In this document: positions 25,620-34,094 of the stretch, piece by piece
Numbering within the stretch: the first letter of the stretch is position 1
Layout of the letters: every line of letters begins with the position of its first letter
NCBI RefSeq assembly: GCF_002797975.1
Contig: NZ_PGET01000001.1
Location: forward strand, 3,224,001-3,288,000
Length of the DNA stretch: 64,000 nt
Direction: 5' to 3'
DNA from: [Clostridium] celerecrescens 18A
GTDB lineage: Bacteria > Bacillota > Clostridia > Lachnospirales > Lachnospiraceae
The notes under the pieces: model-generated
Told to the model about the DNA's origin: nothing
Databases searched by the model: none
The model's input: only the letters and a program-made list of their open reading frames with translations
Program-made: the position numbers and the translations under genes

Positions 25620-26444
25620 TTACATATTGCCCACTAATTTGTCTTTTAATATGGCTGCGCACTCTCTGACGCAAAAGTGTACGAAAAGAATGGGGTCAGA
25701 TCCACAGGATATGCCATAGATATCCGGTATTCCCCATTTTCTTCCAATTTGCAGCGCCCGAAATACATGAAAATCACTGGTGAGTACTCCAATTTTAATG
25801 GGCTTATCCGGCACCTCTTCAAAGGTTCCAGGCTCCATGAAAATCGGTTGGTCCAGACGGCGGGCTTTCCTTTCCGCCTGGTCTGCTTCAATGGCTACAC
25901 GGCTGTATGCAATATTCTCAACCGTGCTGGTGGAGCGGGTCTCTAAAATCAGCTGTTCCTCTTTTACTCCGTTAAAGACCAGATAATCACGCATGGCTGC
26001 GGCTTCACTGACAGGTTCGTCATCCCCCTGGCCGCCGGACAGCACCAGAATCGTAGATGGATTGTCATCTAAGTACTCCATGGCTTTATCCAGCCGTTTT
26101 TTTAAGGATTTACTGATTCCTGTTTCTTTTACCCTGGCTCCCAATACAATGACATAATCCAGATTGGAAGTATCCCGGGCAGCAACACCCGTAAATACCA
26201 GGACTTCCACCACCAGAAATATCAGAATTCCGGTACAGCACATGGTAATCACCGACACCGGAATCCATAAGGGAACCTTATCCTTATGCTTCACATAGGC
26301 TTCCCAACCCACCGGCAGCAATATGCAGATGGCAGCAAATACAAGCCATATAAAAGAAAGAGATGTGGTCAGACCAGAATAAAGAATGATCACAACATAA
26401 TAAATAATGCAGGAAACGGCCATCAGCCAAAAAATTAACGCCAT
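25620..26444 (-). CDS. YdcF/DUF218-family membrane protein (ElyC/SanA-like)
   Basis: 274 residues. Three membrane helices occupy about residues 1-90, followed by the DUF218 domain. This begins DYVIVLGARVKETGISKSLKKRLDKAM and includes LVLSGGQGDDEPVSEAAAMRDYL and LETRSTSTVENIAYSR, then GVLTSDFHVFRALQIGRKWG. The order V-LG, SGG and the ST..N..YS motif are diagnostic. Members such as ElyC and SanA affect envelope integrity; the biochemical activity is not settled. GGAGG is 7 nt before the ATG. It is a single gene with a trpB terminator upstream. Confidence 0.88.
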   Translation of the reverse strand: MALIFWLMAVSCIIYYVVIILYSGLTTSLSFIWLVFAAICILLPVGWEAYVKHKDKVPLWIPVSVITMCCTGILIFLVVEVLVFTGVAARDTSNLDYVIVLGARVKETGISKSLKKRLDKAMEYLDDNPSTILVLSGGQGDDEPVSEAAAMRDYLVFNGVKEEQLILETRSTSTVENIAYSRVAIEADQAERKARRLDQPIFMEPGTFEEVPDKPIKIGVLTSDFHVFRALQIGRKWGIPDIYGISCGSDPILFVHFCVRECAAILKDKLVGNM

Positions 26445-26597
26445 ATGCCAGCCTCCATTCTACACTTTTTAAAATCAGGTAAATTCTGGGCATAATTCTT
26501 TTATAGCATACCACAATATAGGGATTTCTACAACTGTCACTGAAATTATAACAACATCATGTATGAATGTACCTATGATTTTATGAGAATTCAGGTA

Positions 26598-26649
26598 AAG
26601 GCGGCCGGCAAAAGAAAAACAGTACCTGTTTTCTTTTGCCGGCCGCCTT
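26598..26649 (-). terminator. Terminator after trpB
   Basis: A 21-bp near-perfect GC-rich stem: AAGGCGGCCGGCAAAAGAAAA and its complement around a 10-nt loop. It lies 20 nt after the trpB stop. The right arm itself ends in a pyrimidine-rich stretch, but the T tail is short. Confidence 0.8.
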
Positions 26650-26669
26650 ATCCCTCACTAACGGTGTTT

Positions 26670-28055
26670 TTATTCCAGGTTACCCGGGAATCTTGGAATT
26701 CCGTCAAATCCAGCCTTTAAATCATCATCTGTTGGAATATAGTCTGTCATCGCTCCGTCATGGAACTTTTCATATGCCATCATATCAAAATATCCTGTTC
26801 CTGTAAGGCCAAAGAGGATCGTCTTCTCTTCTCCTGTCTCTTTGCATTTTAAAGCCTCATCGATTGCCGCTTTTATCGCATGACTGCTTTCCGGCGCCGG
26901 AAGGATTCCTTCTACTCTCGCAAACTGTTCTGCTGCCTCAAATACAGCTGTCTGCTCTACAGAACGCGCCTCCATGTATCCGTCATGGTAAAGCTGAGAC
27001 AAGGTGGAACTCATCCCATGGTACCGCAGGCCTCCTGCATGGTTTGCTGATGGAATAAATCCACTTCCCAGAGTATACATTTTTGCCAGCGGGCATACCA
27101 TTCCGGTATCGCAAAAATCATAAGCAAAAACGCCTCGTGTCAGGCTTGGGCAGGATGCAGGTTCTACTGCAATAAACCGGTAATCTGCTTCGCCCCTGAG
27201 TTTTTCACCCATAAACGGAGATATGAGTCCTCCCAGATTGGAGCCGCCGCCTGCACATCCAATAATAATATCAGGCTTGATCCCGTATTTGTCCATTGCA
27301 ATCTTGGCTTCCATTCCAATCACCGACTGATGCAGAAGCACCTGGTTTAAAACGCTTCCCAGCACATACCGGTACCCCTCGGTATGTGTTGCCACTTCCA
27401 CCGCCTCAGAAATGGCACAACCCAGACTTCCTGTAGTTCCGGGATGCTCTGCCAGGATCTTCCTTCCTACCTCTGTTTCCTCGGACGGAGATGGGGTCAC
27501 GCTGGCTCCATAGGTGCGCATTACTTCTCTGCGGAAAGGTTTTTGTTCGTAGGAACACTTGACCATATAGACCTTACAGTCCAGCTCCAGATATGAGCAT
27601 GCCATGGAAAGAGCCGTCCCCCACTGCCCTGCCCCGGTCTCAGTGGTCACTCCCTTTAACCCCTGCTCCTTGGCGTAATAAGCCTGAGCAATAGCAGAAT
27701 TCAGCTTATGGCTTCCGCTTGTATTATTGCCTTCAAATTTGTAGTAAATTTTTGCCGGAGTCTTAAGCTTCTCTTCCAGGCAGTATGCTCTAACCAATGG
27801 GGCCGGACGGTACATTTTATAAAAGTCAAGTATTTTTTGCGGAATTTCTATAAAAGGATTATCATTATCCAGCTCTTGCTTTACCAGCTCCTTGCAAAAT
27901 ACAGTTCCAAGTTCCTCTTCTGACATTGGCTGTAAGGTTCCTGGATTTAAAAGAGGCGCCGGCTTATTCTTCATGTCGGCACGTACGTTGTACCACTCTT
28001 TAGGCATCTCGCTTTCTTCCAGATAAATTTTGTAGGGAATCTTGTTTTCACTCAT
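26670..28055 (-). CDS. trpB: Tryptophan synthase beta chain, TrpB2 type
   Basis: 461 residues from the ATG at 28055, which has AAAGGAG 8 nt upstream; the longer frame extends into the repeat. It condenses indole with serine to tryptophan using PLP. The Schiff-base lysine is Lys117 in GNNTSGSHKLN, and ETGAGQWGTALS (139-150) carries Trp instead of the His of TrpB1, which is the TrpB2 signature. The phosphate-binding loop is CAGGGSNLGG. There is no trpA or other trp gene nearby, so it likely salvages free indole or serves as an accessory enzyme. Expression is controlled by a tryptophan-type T-box leader (28222-28503), and two family 1 repeats lie between that leader and the start codon. Confidence 0.94.
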   Translation of the reverse strand: MSENKIPYKIYLEESEMPKEWYNVRADMKNKPAPLLNPGTLQPMSEEELGTVFCKELVKQELDNDNPFIEIPQKILDFYKMYRPAPLVRAYCLEEKLKTPAKIYYKFEGNNTSGSHKLNSAIAQAYYAKEQGLKGVTTETGAGQWGTALSMACSYLELDCKVYMVKCSYEQKPFRREVMRTYGASVTPSPSEETEVGRKILAEHPGTTGSLGCAISEAVEVATHTEGYRYVLGSVLNQVLLHQSVIGMEAKIAMDKYGIKPDIIIGCAGGGSNLGGLISPFMGEKLRGEADYRFIAVEPASCPSLTRGVFAYDFCDTGMVCPLAKMYTLGSGFIPSANHAGGLRYHGMSSTLSQLYHDGYMEARSVEQTAVFEAAEQFARVEGILPAPESSHAIKAAIDEALKCKETGEEKTILFGLTGTGYFDMMAYEKFHDGAMTDYIPTDDDLKAGFDGIPRFPGNLE

Positions 28056-28069
28056 ATAAAATCTCCTTT

Positions 28070-28173
28070 CCTCTTTCCTGCCCACGGTTTATGGGCATAA
28101 TGGTATACCCGTAGGGTGTTTCCTCTTCCCTGCCCACGGTTTATGGGCATAATGGTATACCCGTAGGGTGTTT
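28070..28173 (-). repeat. Two tandem family 1 repeats (plus a fragment) upstream of trpB
   Basis: Units at 28070-28121 and 28122-28173, nearly identical, with a third decayed piece at 28174-28200. Hairpin 1 is ACCCTACGGGT and hairpin 2 is GCCCATAAACCGTGGGC. They lie in the trpB leader after the T-box terminator and before the ribosome site. Confidence 0.85.
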
Positions 28174-28221
28174 CCTCTTTCCAACTTTGGGCATTTTCTT
28201 TCCGGGATAAGTAGATTTTTA

Positions 28222-28503
28222 AAATAAAAAATACTCTTATCCCTCACAATAAAATATTGCAGGGACAAGAGTATGTATCGTCATAACTCCTGCGGTGCCA
28301 CCCGGCTTGATGCATCTGGTGCATCCTCTCACGCATACTGACATATGCTGACTTTCTTAACGGAGTTTACTCTCCGGCTCACCTACTTACCATTCAGTTC
28401 GCCCTCAGAAGCCCATTCCCAACTGCCTTTCCCTGCCGCAATTCCACCACCTGCGGCTCTCTGTGTGGTAAGTACAATGGTACTTGCTCTTCCTCATAGG
28501 TTT
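28222..28503 (-). promoter_or_regulatory. T-box riboswitch (Trp specifier UGG) controlling trpB
   Basis: On the minus strand the leader contains the T-box sequence GGGTGGCACCGCAGG (28303-28289). It is followed by a terminator: a 14-bp arm ATACTCTTGTCCCT (28274-28261) pairs with AGGGATAAGAGTAT (28244-28231), then TTTTTTATTTT. Stem I is recognisable by CAGAGAGCCGCA with its complementary TGCGGC arm around GGTGGTGGAAT. The specifier region reads TTGGGAATGGGCTTCTGAG, where TGG (28421-28419) followed by GAAYGG..CTT.TGAG fits a tryptophan codon. Uncharged tRNA-Trp would favour the antiterminator and switch trpB on. Confidence 0.92.
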
Positions 28504-28509
28504 AAAAAA

Positions 28510-28538
28510 ACTCTAACACGGGAAGTGTTAATTGTCAA
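28510..28538 (-). promoter_or_regulatory. Promoter of the trpB T-box transcript
   Basis: Minus-strand TTGACA (28538-28533), 17-bp spacer, TAGAGT (28515-28510). The transcription start is expected near 28503, directly before stem I of the T-box. Confidence 0.75.
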
Positions 28539-28618
28539 TCATTTTTACTTGAGTTTTTCCCTGATTCAGACACTTTATATCCAGCTTCCAGTTCATAAGC
28601 CGTTTATCTGTCTCTCCC

Positions 28619-29416
28619 CTATAAAAAAGACTGAAATGTTTCAAAGAAATCATCGTTCCATGGAATATTCACGTAATCTTCATTGATGTTTCTCTTGAAC
28701 AGACTTGGGTACTTTTTAATTAATTCTTTTTTGTCCCTGTCCAATTTAAAAAGGTGCTTTTGCAGCACGTACAGCATTTCTTTGGTATCCCTTGTCTGCA
28801 GAGCGAGTATGATCTCCTCATGCTGGGCAACAATCTCTTTTATATTTTGCGCCTCCCGGCAGCTAAGCAGCCGTATTCTCCTGAAATGGCCTCCAACGTT
28901 ATTGATGGTCTGAAAACTGAAAAGGCGGTCTGTTACCCGGTAAAATATTTTATGGAATTCATCATCCATATGCAAAAACTTCCTAACATCCCCATTGCCC
29001 ATGTCGGCAAAGGCCTTCTGTTCCATCAGGTTGTTCCGTAATTCCACTAAGTCCGTAGGAGTATGACATGCCATAAACAGCTTCATAACCTCCTCTTCTA
29101 CGGCTAGTCTTAGAAAACGTTCCTGTTCCACTCTATCTAAATCTATCTTGGACACCCTTGTTCCTCTCTGAGGGAGAAGGGTCACCAAATCTTCCTGTTC
29201 AAGCCTGATGAGCGCATCTCTTACCGGAGTTCGCCCAATGTTTAGTAAATCACAAATATCCCTGATGCTTAAGTTAATTCCCGGCCTTAAATGAAGATCC
29301 AGGATTTTCTCACGGAGAAGCTGATACGCATTATTATCTGTGCTTTCTCCCTGACGGGAAGCCTCCTCCTGGCCGTCAACGGAAGCTGATATGGTTCCTT
29401 TATATAATTCCAACAT
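28619..29416 (-). CDS. GntR-family regulator with FCD domain
   Basis: 265 residues. The N-terminal winged helix spans about residues 30-100 (LREKILDLHLRPGINLSIRDICDLLNIGRTPVRDALIRLEQEDLV; the GR-TPVRDA core is typical). An all-helical FCD ligand domain follows, with conserved metal/ligand residues in MDDEFHKIFY and the CREAQNIKEIVAQHEEII helix. AGGAGG lies 4 nt before the ATG. It is the last gene of the transporter / HyuA-like / HExxH-protein cluster on the same strand and probably senses that pathway's substrate or product. Palindromes containing GATATAT upstream of the transporter are plausible operators. Confidence 0.9.
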   Translation of the reverse strand: MLELYKGTISASVDGQEEASRQGESTDNNAYQLLREKILDLHLRPGINLSIRDICDLLNIGRTPVRDALIRLEQEDLVTLLPQRGTRVSKIDLDRVEQERFLRLAVEEEVMKLFMACHTPTDLVELRNNLMEQKAFADMGNGDVRKFLHMDDEFHKIFYRVTDRLFSFQTINNVGGHFRRIRLLSCREAQNIKEIVAQHEEIILALQTRDTKEMLYVLQKHLFKLDRDKKELIKKYPSLFKRNINEDYVNIPWNDDFFETFQSFL

Positions 29417-29491
29417 TGAACCTCCTTTTATTATTGACCATATTTTTTCTATAATCGCTATTTTCCAACAATAAAATAATCATATTTCATT

Positions 29492-30136
29492 TTATAGGAT
29501 AGAGGAGAAAAAATCAATAGAACAAACACCCGTCTTAATTAATAAACACATTTCATACAGGCAGGGAGAATAGGATATCCCGCTCATTATTTTGGAAAAA
29601 TGAATGGCTCCCACCTCTCCTGCCCCGTCAAGGCCTCTGGACCTGGCAAACAGATTCCATACCGGTCTTTTCAACATTTTGCTGCGGGTATAAATCCCCG
29701 GCGAATTTTCTTCAATCCAGTGGAAAATTTCATGGAACAAAACTACCTCTTCCAGTACTTCCTCCCAGATTATTTCCGACAAATTATTTTCACTTATAAA
29801 ACCTTTTATTGCGTTTAAGGTACTATCATTTAACATGATAGTACCTTCTTCCGGCTCAAATATTCCCATATATAAAAATGGTCTTCTCAGTTCTTCTGTT
29901 GTCCGTTTTATAGATAACCCCATTGCACCGGCAAGAGAAACACCGGAAACATCCCCATAGCGTTCCTTAAACTCTAATGCGTATGTTTCTGCCGTTTCCA
30001 TGGAATGAAACAGAATTTCCTTTTCTTCCTCTTCTGACAGTTCACAGGAAGCCGGGTGGTTTTTCAACACCCGGCTATACCATGTTTCATCTTCAGCAGC
30101 AGCAAGTTTTTCTATCAGTTCTTGCATACACACCAT
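29492..30136 (-). CDS. Unknown protein with an HExxH metalloprotease-like motif
   Basis: 214 residues, no signal peptide or membrane helix. I do not recognise a named family. The central part carries EVVLFHEIFHWIEEN, i.e. HEIFH as a zinc-binding HExxH, and about 40 residues later GAGEVGAIHFSKIMSGI, a possible third-ligand Glu in an E..A..F..... pattern like that of gluzincins and ImmA/IrrE-type proteins. An upstream segment (VSLAGAMGLSIKR) also resembles the part preceding such domains. The start ATG lies 2 nt after the stop of the HyuA-like gene; the ribosome site is weak, so coupling is likely. Its partner genes suggest a role in the same catabolic unit, perhaps processing or a non-proteolytic metal enzyme. 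Function unproven. Confidence 0.7.
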   Translation of the reverse strand: MVCMQELIEKLAAAEDETWYSRVLKNHPASCELSEEEEKEILFHSMETAETYALEFKERYGDVSGVSLAGAMGLSIKRTTEELRRPFLYMGIFEPEEGTIMLNDSTLNAIKGFISENNLSEIIWEEVLEEVVLFHEIFHWIEENSPGIYTRSKMLKRPVWNLFARSRGLDGAGEVGAIHFSKIMSGISYSPCLYEMCLLIKTGVCSIDFFSSIL

Positions 30137-30138
30137 CT

Positions 30139-32265
30139 CTACAGCTCATTGCGAGCCAGGACCAGGATGATTTCTGCATCCTCTTTTATATCAATAAGCT
30201 CAACCCCGGCCAATCCGGTTACCTGTTCCAGGGCCGGAATTCCGGAATAATCGATAACCCTGGATTCTGCGGCAATATAGCAATCCGGATTGATCCTGAC
30301 CTCGCTTGAAAAGTTGCTGGCCTTATCCCAGGCCAGTTTTAAATCATCACGTAGCCTTGATTTTGTGGTTACCAGTACCGTACCATTGGACCTTTGCACT
30401 TTTACAAAGCCCTTTTTATCTATCATTCTCACGGGAGTCTTCCCGTCTTTTTCTGCAGTTACTACAAATATGGAACCATTGCTTCCAGCCATCTTCATCT
30501 TTGACTGTTCCAGGCCAATGGATTCCGCTGCGATTTGAAGTGCCTCTTCCTCATCACAATTCTTCATTAAGTCCGTGGTCTTAACCTCTGTGGAACCCAT
30601 GGCAATGGCTGTAACCTTCTGGGCCTGCTCATCAATTTCCACATAGACTTCAATGCTGTCTTCCACTGCACCGCTGTTCATGGCCAAAGCTTTTGCTTCT
30701 TTCTTAAGGGCTGCAATATCTTCCGCAGTGGGATTGGGAATGGTCCGCTCTACCATCTCCCTTACCATGGCCAGTGCCACACCGATAGAAGAAATAACCT
30801 CGGCATTTACCGGTATCTGGTATTTAAAGTTCATTTCATTGGCCGTAAAGGTCAACAGTGTTCCGGCACCGCCTCCGGCGCCTACCAGCACGATCTGTTC
30901 TCTTTCAATTTTATATTTATCGATCAGATCCTCAATGACTGGTTTGATTTTATCACAAGCCTTCTGAAGAATGGCTCTTGCCGTATCTTTAATGGACAAG
31001 CCCACTTCATCTGCCAGAAGCTGCATGGCTTTACAGCTGGATTCGTAATTGCCCATTGCATAATCCCCGTCTTCCAGGATTCCAAGTACATTGGCAGCGC
31101 ATGTATTTGTAATGGTTACACTTTCGCCATTCTTTAATCGGATTGCCACATAGTCACTGGGGTCATTTTCACGAGGCTTAATGTAGTATAATTCTGCCCC
31201 TTCAAACAGCTCCGGCTCTGTGAAACACGCATATCCCATATTTGCAATATGGGCAGAACGAGGACCCACATCAACGATAGCACCCTTTTTCGCACGGATC
31301 ATACTTCCGCCGGCAACCCCCAGCACCCGGACATCAAGGCTGTTTACATAAGTTCTGTGTCCTCCGATAATGGAATAATCCACTGCCGGGCGGCCGTTTT
31401 TGATCACCCCGATGTTGGTAGATGTTCCGCCAACCTCAAAATAAATGCCGTTAGAAGCACGAAGATACATAAGAGCGCCGATCACGCTGGCCGCAGGTCC
31501 TGAAAGCATGGTAAGGATGGGACGCTTTTTCATTTCATTGATTTCCATGACTCCGCCGTCACCGCGCATGATCATAAGAGGAACCGTTACCTTTGCGGCA
31601 CGTACACTTCGCTCCGTGGAATTGGCAGTATCCAGCATTTTCGGCAGGATCGATGCATTGAGGCAGGCGGTGCGTGTGCGGGTCGTCAGGCCATAGAGCT
31701 TTGTAATATCAGAAGCCACGGTGCAGGGGATTCCCTGGCCTTCCGCAATCTCTGCAACCATGCGCTCTTCTTTCATATTATCTACGCCAAATGCTTTGCT
31801 GGCTACGATTACCTTATCTCCCTGATCTGCCATCTTTTTGATCATAGAAGATACGTTATCCGGTGTCATGTCCTTGGTTTTCATAAAACTATGGTCAATA
31901 TTGATCCACTTTCCGGTGCCTAAATCAATATCCTTGATTTTTGTCTGGCGTTTTGTAAAGAATGCCTCCAGACCGCCGCCGCTCATCCCGATCACTCCGA
32001 CTTTGGCCACATCTCCTTCTAACAAGGCATTGGTAGCCTGTGTGGTACTGTGAGCAATAAAAATGACTTCTTCCGGTTTAATATCATTCTCAGAAAGACA
32101 TTTTTTAAATGCTTCCACAACACCTGTTGCCACTCCGTTTTCGTCGTGGTGGGTTGTCATAACCGACCCTTTACCTACAATTTCGTTTGTGCTGTTGTCT
32201 ATCGCTACGGCCTTTGTATGGGTTCCGCCCACATCAATGCCAATTCTTATTGCTCTGTTGCTCAT
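30139..32265 (-). CDS. Hydantoinase/oxoprolinase-family protein (HyuA-like)
   Basis: 708 residues from the ATG at 32265, which has GGAGG 7 nt upstream; the longer frame to 32298 lacks one. The N-terminal ATPase fold begins RIGIDVGGTHTKAVAID, the actin-like phosphate-1 motif of the HyuA/acetophenone-carboxylase alpha family. It also has HSTTQATNALLEGD, MRGDGGVMEINEM and LSGPAASVIGALMYL, which are strongly conserved in hydantoinase A. The C-terminal half ends with VLVGAGGGAGTLLTF. Members hydrolyse or carboxylate cyclic amides and ketones with ATP, usually with a HyuB partner. No HyuB gene is present here, so the substrate is open. It sits between a transporter and an HExxH protein in one operon. 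Confidence 0.85.
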   Translation of the reverse strand: MSNRAIRIGIDVGGTHTKAVAIDNSTNEIVGKGSVMTTHHDENGVATGVVEAFKKCLSENDIKPEEVIFIAHSTTQATNALLEGDVAKVGVIGMSGGGLEAFFTKRQTKIKDIDLGTGKWINIDHSFMKTKDMTPDNVSSMIKKMADQGDKVIVASKAFGVDNMKEERMVAEIAEGQGIPCTVASDITKLYGLTTRTRTACLNASILPKMLDTANSTERSVRAAKVTVPLMIMRGDGGVMEINEMKKRPILTMLSGPAASVIGALMYLRASNGIYFEVGGTSTNIGVIKNGRPAVDYSIIGGHRTYVNSLDVRVLGVAGGSMIRAKKGAIVDVGPRSAHIANMGYACFTEPELFEGAELYYIKPRENDPSDYVAIRLKNGESVTITNTCAANVLGILEDGDYAMGNYESSCKAMQLLADEVGLSIKDTARAILQKACDKIKPVIEDLIDKYKIEREQIVLVGAGGGAGTLLTFTANEMNFKYQIPVNAEVISSIGVALAMVREMVERTIPNPTAEDIAALKKEAKALAMNSGAVEDSIEVYVEIDEQAQKVTAIAMGSTEVKTTDLMKNCDEEEALQIAAESIGLEQSKMKMAGSNGSIFVVTAEKDGKTPVRMIDKKGFVKVQRSNGTVLVTTKSRLRDDLKLAWDKASNFSSEVRINPDCYIAAESRVIDYSGIPALEQVTGLAGVELIDIKEDAEIILVLARNEL

Positions 32266-32354
32266 TCGTTGTCCTCCATCTAAAACGGACAAGGGCATAC
32301 AGACCTTATGTATGCCCCTGTCTGTGAAACTTTTTCATCTACCAAAACAAAGAA

Positions 32355-33656
32355 TTAAACCATTCTTCCTATCGTAAAGTAAATAAGAATTTCAATGGCA
32401 ATTAGGCTTGCCCAGGCCCACGGCAGGTTGGTCTTTATGTACTGTTTCGGTTCTACCTTTGCATAGCTTAAGCCCCACATGGTCCAGGACTGAGTAGGAC
32501 ATGCACTAGCCACAATAGCAACCGGAGGGATTAAGAAAATAGCATACAGGAAGTGGGGATTAAATGCTCCCGTTGCGTTTAAAATGGAATACAGTGCAAT
32601 ACCGGAGCCCCAAATCATTAACGGTCCGCGGAACAATGCCAGAGGCGCCAGGATACAGAATGCAGCCAGAACTACAATCTCGGATCTTGGAACAACATCC
32701 CCAAGCAGAGTCTGAAGATAAGGAACAACCTTGGTAGCGGCTCCCTGGAAAATATTTACGCTGTAAAGCATACCGATCAGAAGTCCGCTGTCTGCAACGC
32801 CATCATATAACGTCTTCTGGGTCTTATCCACAGCAGTTTTATAGGTTCTTAAATTCCGTGTAAATAAAAGACCTACAAAGCTTCCTAACAGGAATGCGGG
32901 AACTGGCTGCCATTTAAAAATACCTACCATTGCAATGGGTACAAAGGGTACGATAAAGCAGTACCATCCAAGAGGTTTTTCCTCGTAGCTATCCTGGACA
33001 CCGGCCTCCCAGGCCCGCCTTCTTCCTCTTTTATTGCTTTTAAAATGATGGTACACGACAAATGCAATCATAATGACCATGTGAATGGCAGTTGCCATCA
33101 GGGCAAAACGAATGTAGTTGTCATTATAGGAAGCCACTTCTTCACCGAATACCTTCTCAAACTGGCTTACATAAGCAATATTTAAGTACATTCCGCCTGC
33201 AACGGACAGCATGTAGGCGCCTAAAGCCGCTCTTTTTTCCACTCCCATGGAAAACAGAATGGGAAGTACGATCATACCGATTGCCATAACGGAACCTACA
33301 CCAAAAACGCTGGTAAAAAGCAGATTACAGGTAATGCACAATAGTAATGTGGTTACCAAGGGCCTGTCACCCGCAAATTCTACCGTCTTCTTAATGATAT
33401 AGCCGGCAATTCCCGTATCGACCAGGATACGTCCAAACCATGCACCAAAGATAATGATTGCTATGGTCTTTCCATAATCATCTAACGGCTTTTGGAATAC
33501 ATCGCTTACCACCTCATTGATCGGCACACGTCCAATTACACACCATAAAACGGCTGTAGCGATAAATCCGATCAGAAGATTTCCGCCTTTCATGCAGTAC
33601 ACTACCAGCCCCACAAAGACCAGCAGCAGTAATATGCCAGTAATAATGTCAAGCAT
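32355..33656 (-). CDS. Membrane transporter of an organic-acid type (ion-transporter superfamily)
   Basis: 433 residues from the ATG at 33656, with GGAGAG 8 nt upstream; the longer frame begins in the untranslated leader. About eleven hydrophobic segments are visible, with a duplicated topology and glycine/proline-rich re-entrant stretches (IIFGAWFGRILVDTGIAGYIIKK, FGVGSVMAIGMIVLPILFSMGVEKRAALGAYML). This resembles GntP/CitMHS-like permeases for gluconate or citrate-like anions. It is the first gene of an operon with the HyuA-like protein, so it probably imports that enzyme's substrate (a hydantoin, oxoproline or related carboxylate). The exact family and substrate are not certain. Confidence 0.75.
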   Translation of the reverse strand: MLDIITGILLLLVFVGLVVYCMKGGNLLIGFIATAVLWCVIGRVPINEVVSDVFQKPLDDYGKTIAIIIFGAWFGRILVDTGIAGYIIKKTVEFAGDRPLVTTLLLCITCNLLFTSVFGVGSVMAIGMIVLPILFSMGVEKRAALGAYMLSVAGGMYLNIAYVSQFEKVFGEEVASYNDNYIRFALMATAIHMVIMIAFVVYHHFKSNKRGRRRAWEAGVQDSYEEKPLGWYCFIVPFVPIAMVGIFKWQPVPAFLLGSFVGLLFTRNLRTYKTAVDKTQKTLYDGVADSGLLIGMLYSVNIFQGAATKVVPYLQTLLGDVVPRSEIVVLAAFCILAPLALFRGPLMIWGSGIALYSILNATGAFNPHFLYAIFLIPPVAIVASACPTQSWTMWGLSYAKVEPKQYIKTNLPWAWASLIAIEILIYFTIGRMV

Positions 33657-33743
33657 CGTTTCTCTCTCCTTTTTAATTGTAATTTTTTGCAGCTTCGTAC
33701 CTGTTTCCGGATTTGATTCTTCTTGTCGCAACTAAAATTTCAT

Positions 33744-33775
33744 CTGATATATCAGTTTTCGATATATAATATATC
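33744..33775. promoter_or_regulatory. Two adjacent palindromes upstream of the transporter operon
   Basis: CTGATATATCAG (33744-33755) and GATATATAATATATC (33761-33775) are both perfect palindromes sharing GATATAT, 5 bp apart and about 90 bp before the transporter ATG. They could bind the GntR regulator or overlap an AT-rich promoter. Confidence 0.45.
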
Positions 33776-34009
33776 ACATAAAAATTAGAGATACTATATG
33801 CATTATTAATAAAAAATTTATATTTTTTTATTAATATTACACATTTAAGGATCCGCCAACAAGTTAAAAAAAGGAGACGATAGTAAGTTTATAAACACAA
33901 AGTCTACTGTTTTGCATTATCGATTGAAATTATAGTAGATCATAATAAATTTCTCGATGATCACGGCCCTTTCCTCGTTGGTAGTTTGAAAATACTGGAC
34001 ATGAAAATA
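33776..34009. other. AT-rich gap between the transporter operon and the AraC remnant
   Basis: I see no gene here. AAAAAGGAGACG near 33868 looks like a ribosome site, but stops follow at once in the adjoining frames, so it may be the fossil start of the decayed AraC gene. Confidence 0.4.
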
Positions 34010-34051
34010 CCCCTATACAGGACTTTTATATTTCATTCTCCTATATAGGGG
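34010..34051. other. Hairpin CCCCTATA / TATAGGGG
   Basis: An 8-bp stem (34010-34017 with 34044-34051) extended by AGGA/TCCT inside the loop, upstream of the AraC remnant. It may be a terminator or leader structure; there is no T-tract. Confidence 0.4.
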
Positions 34052-34094
34052 CAGCATATCAGTTTTACTTCAACACGCATACTCTCTATTTTGA

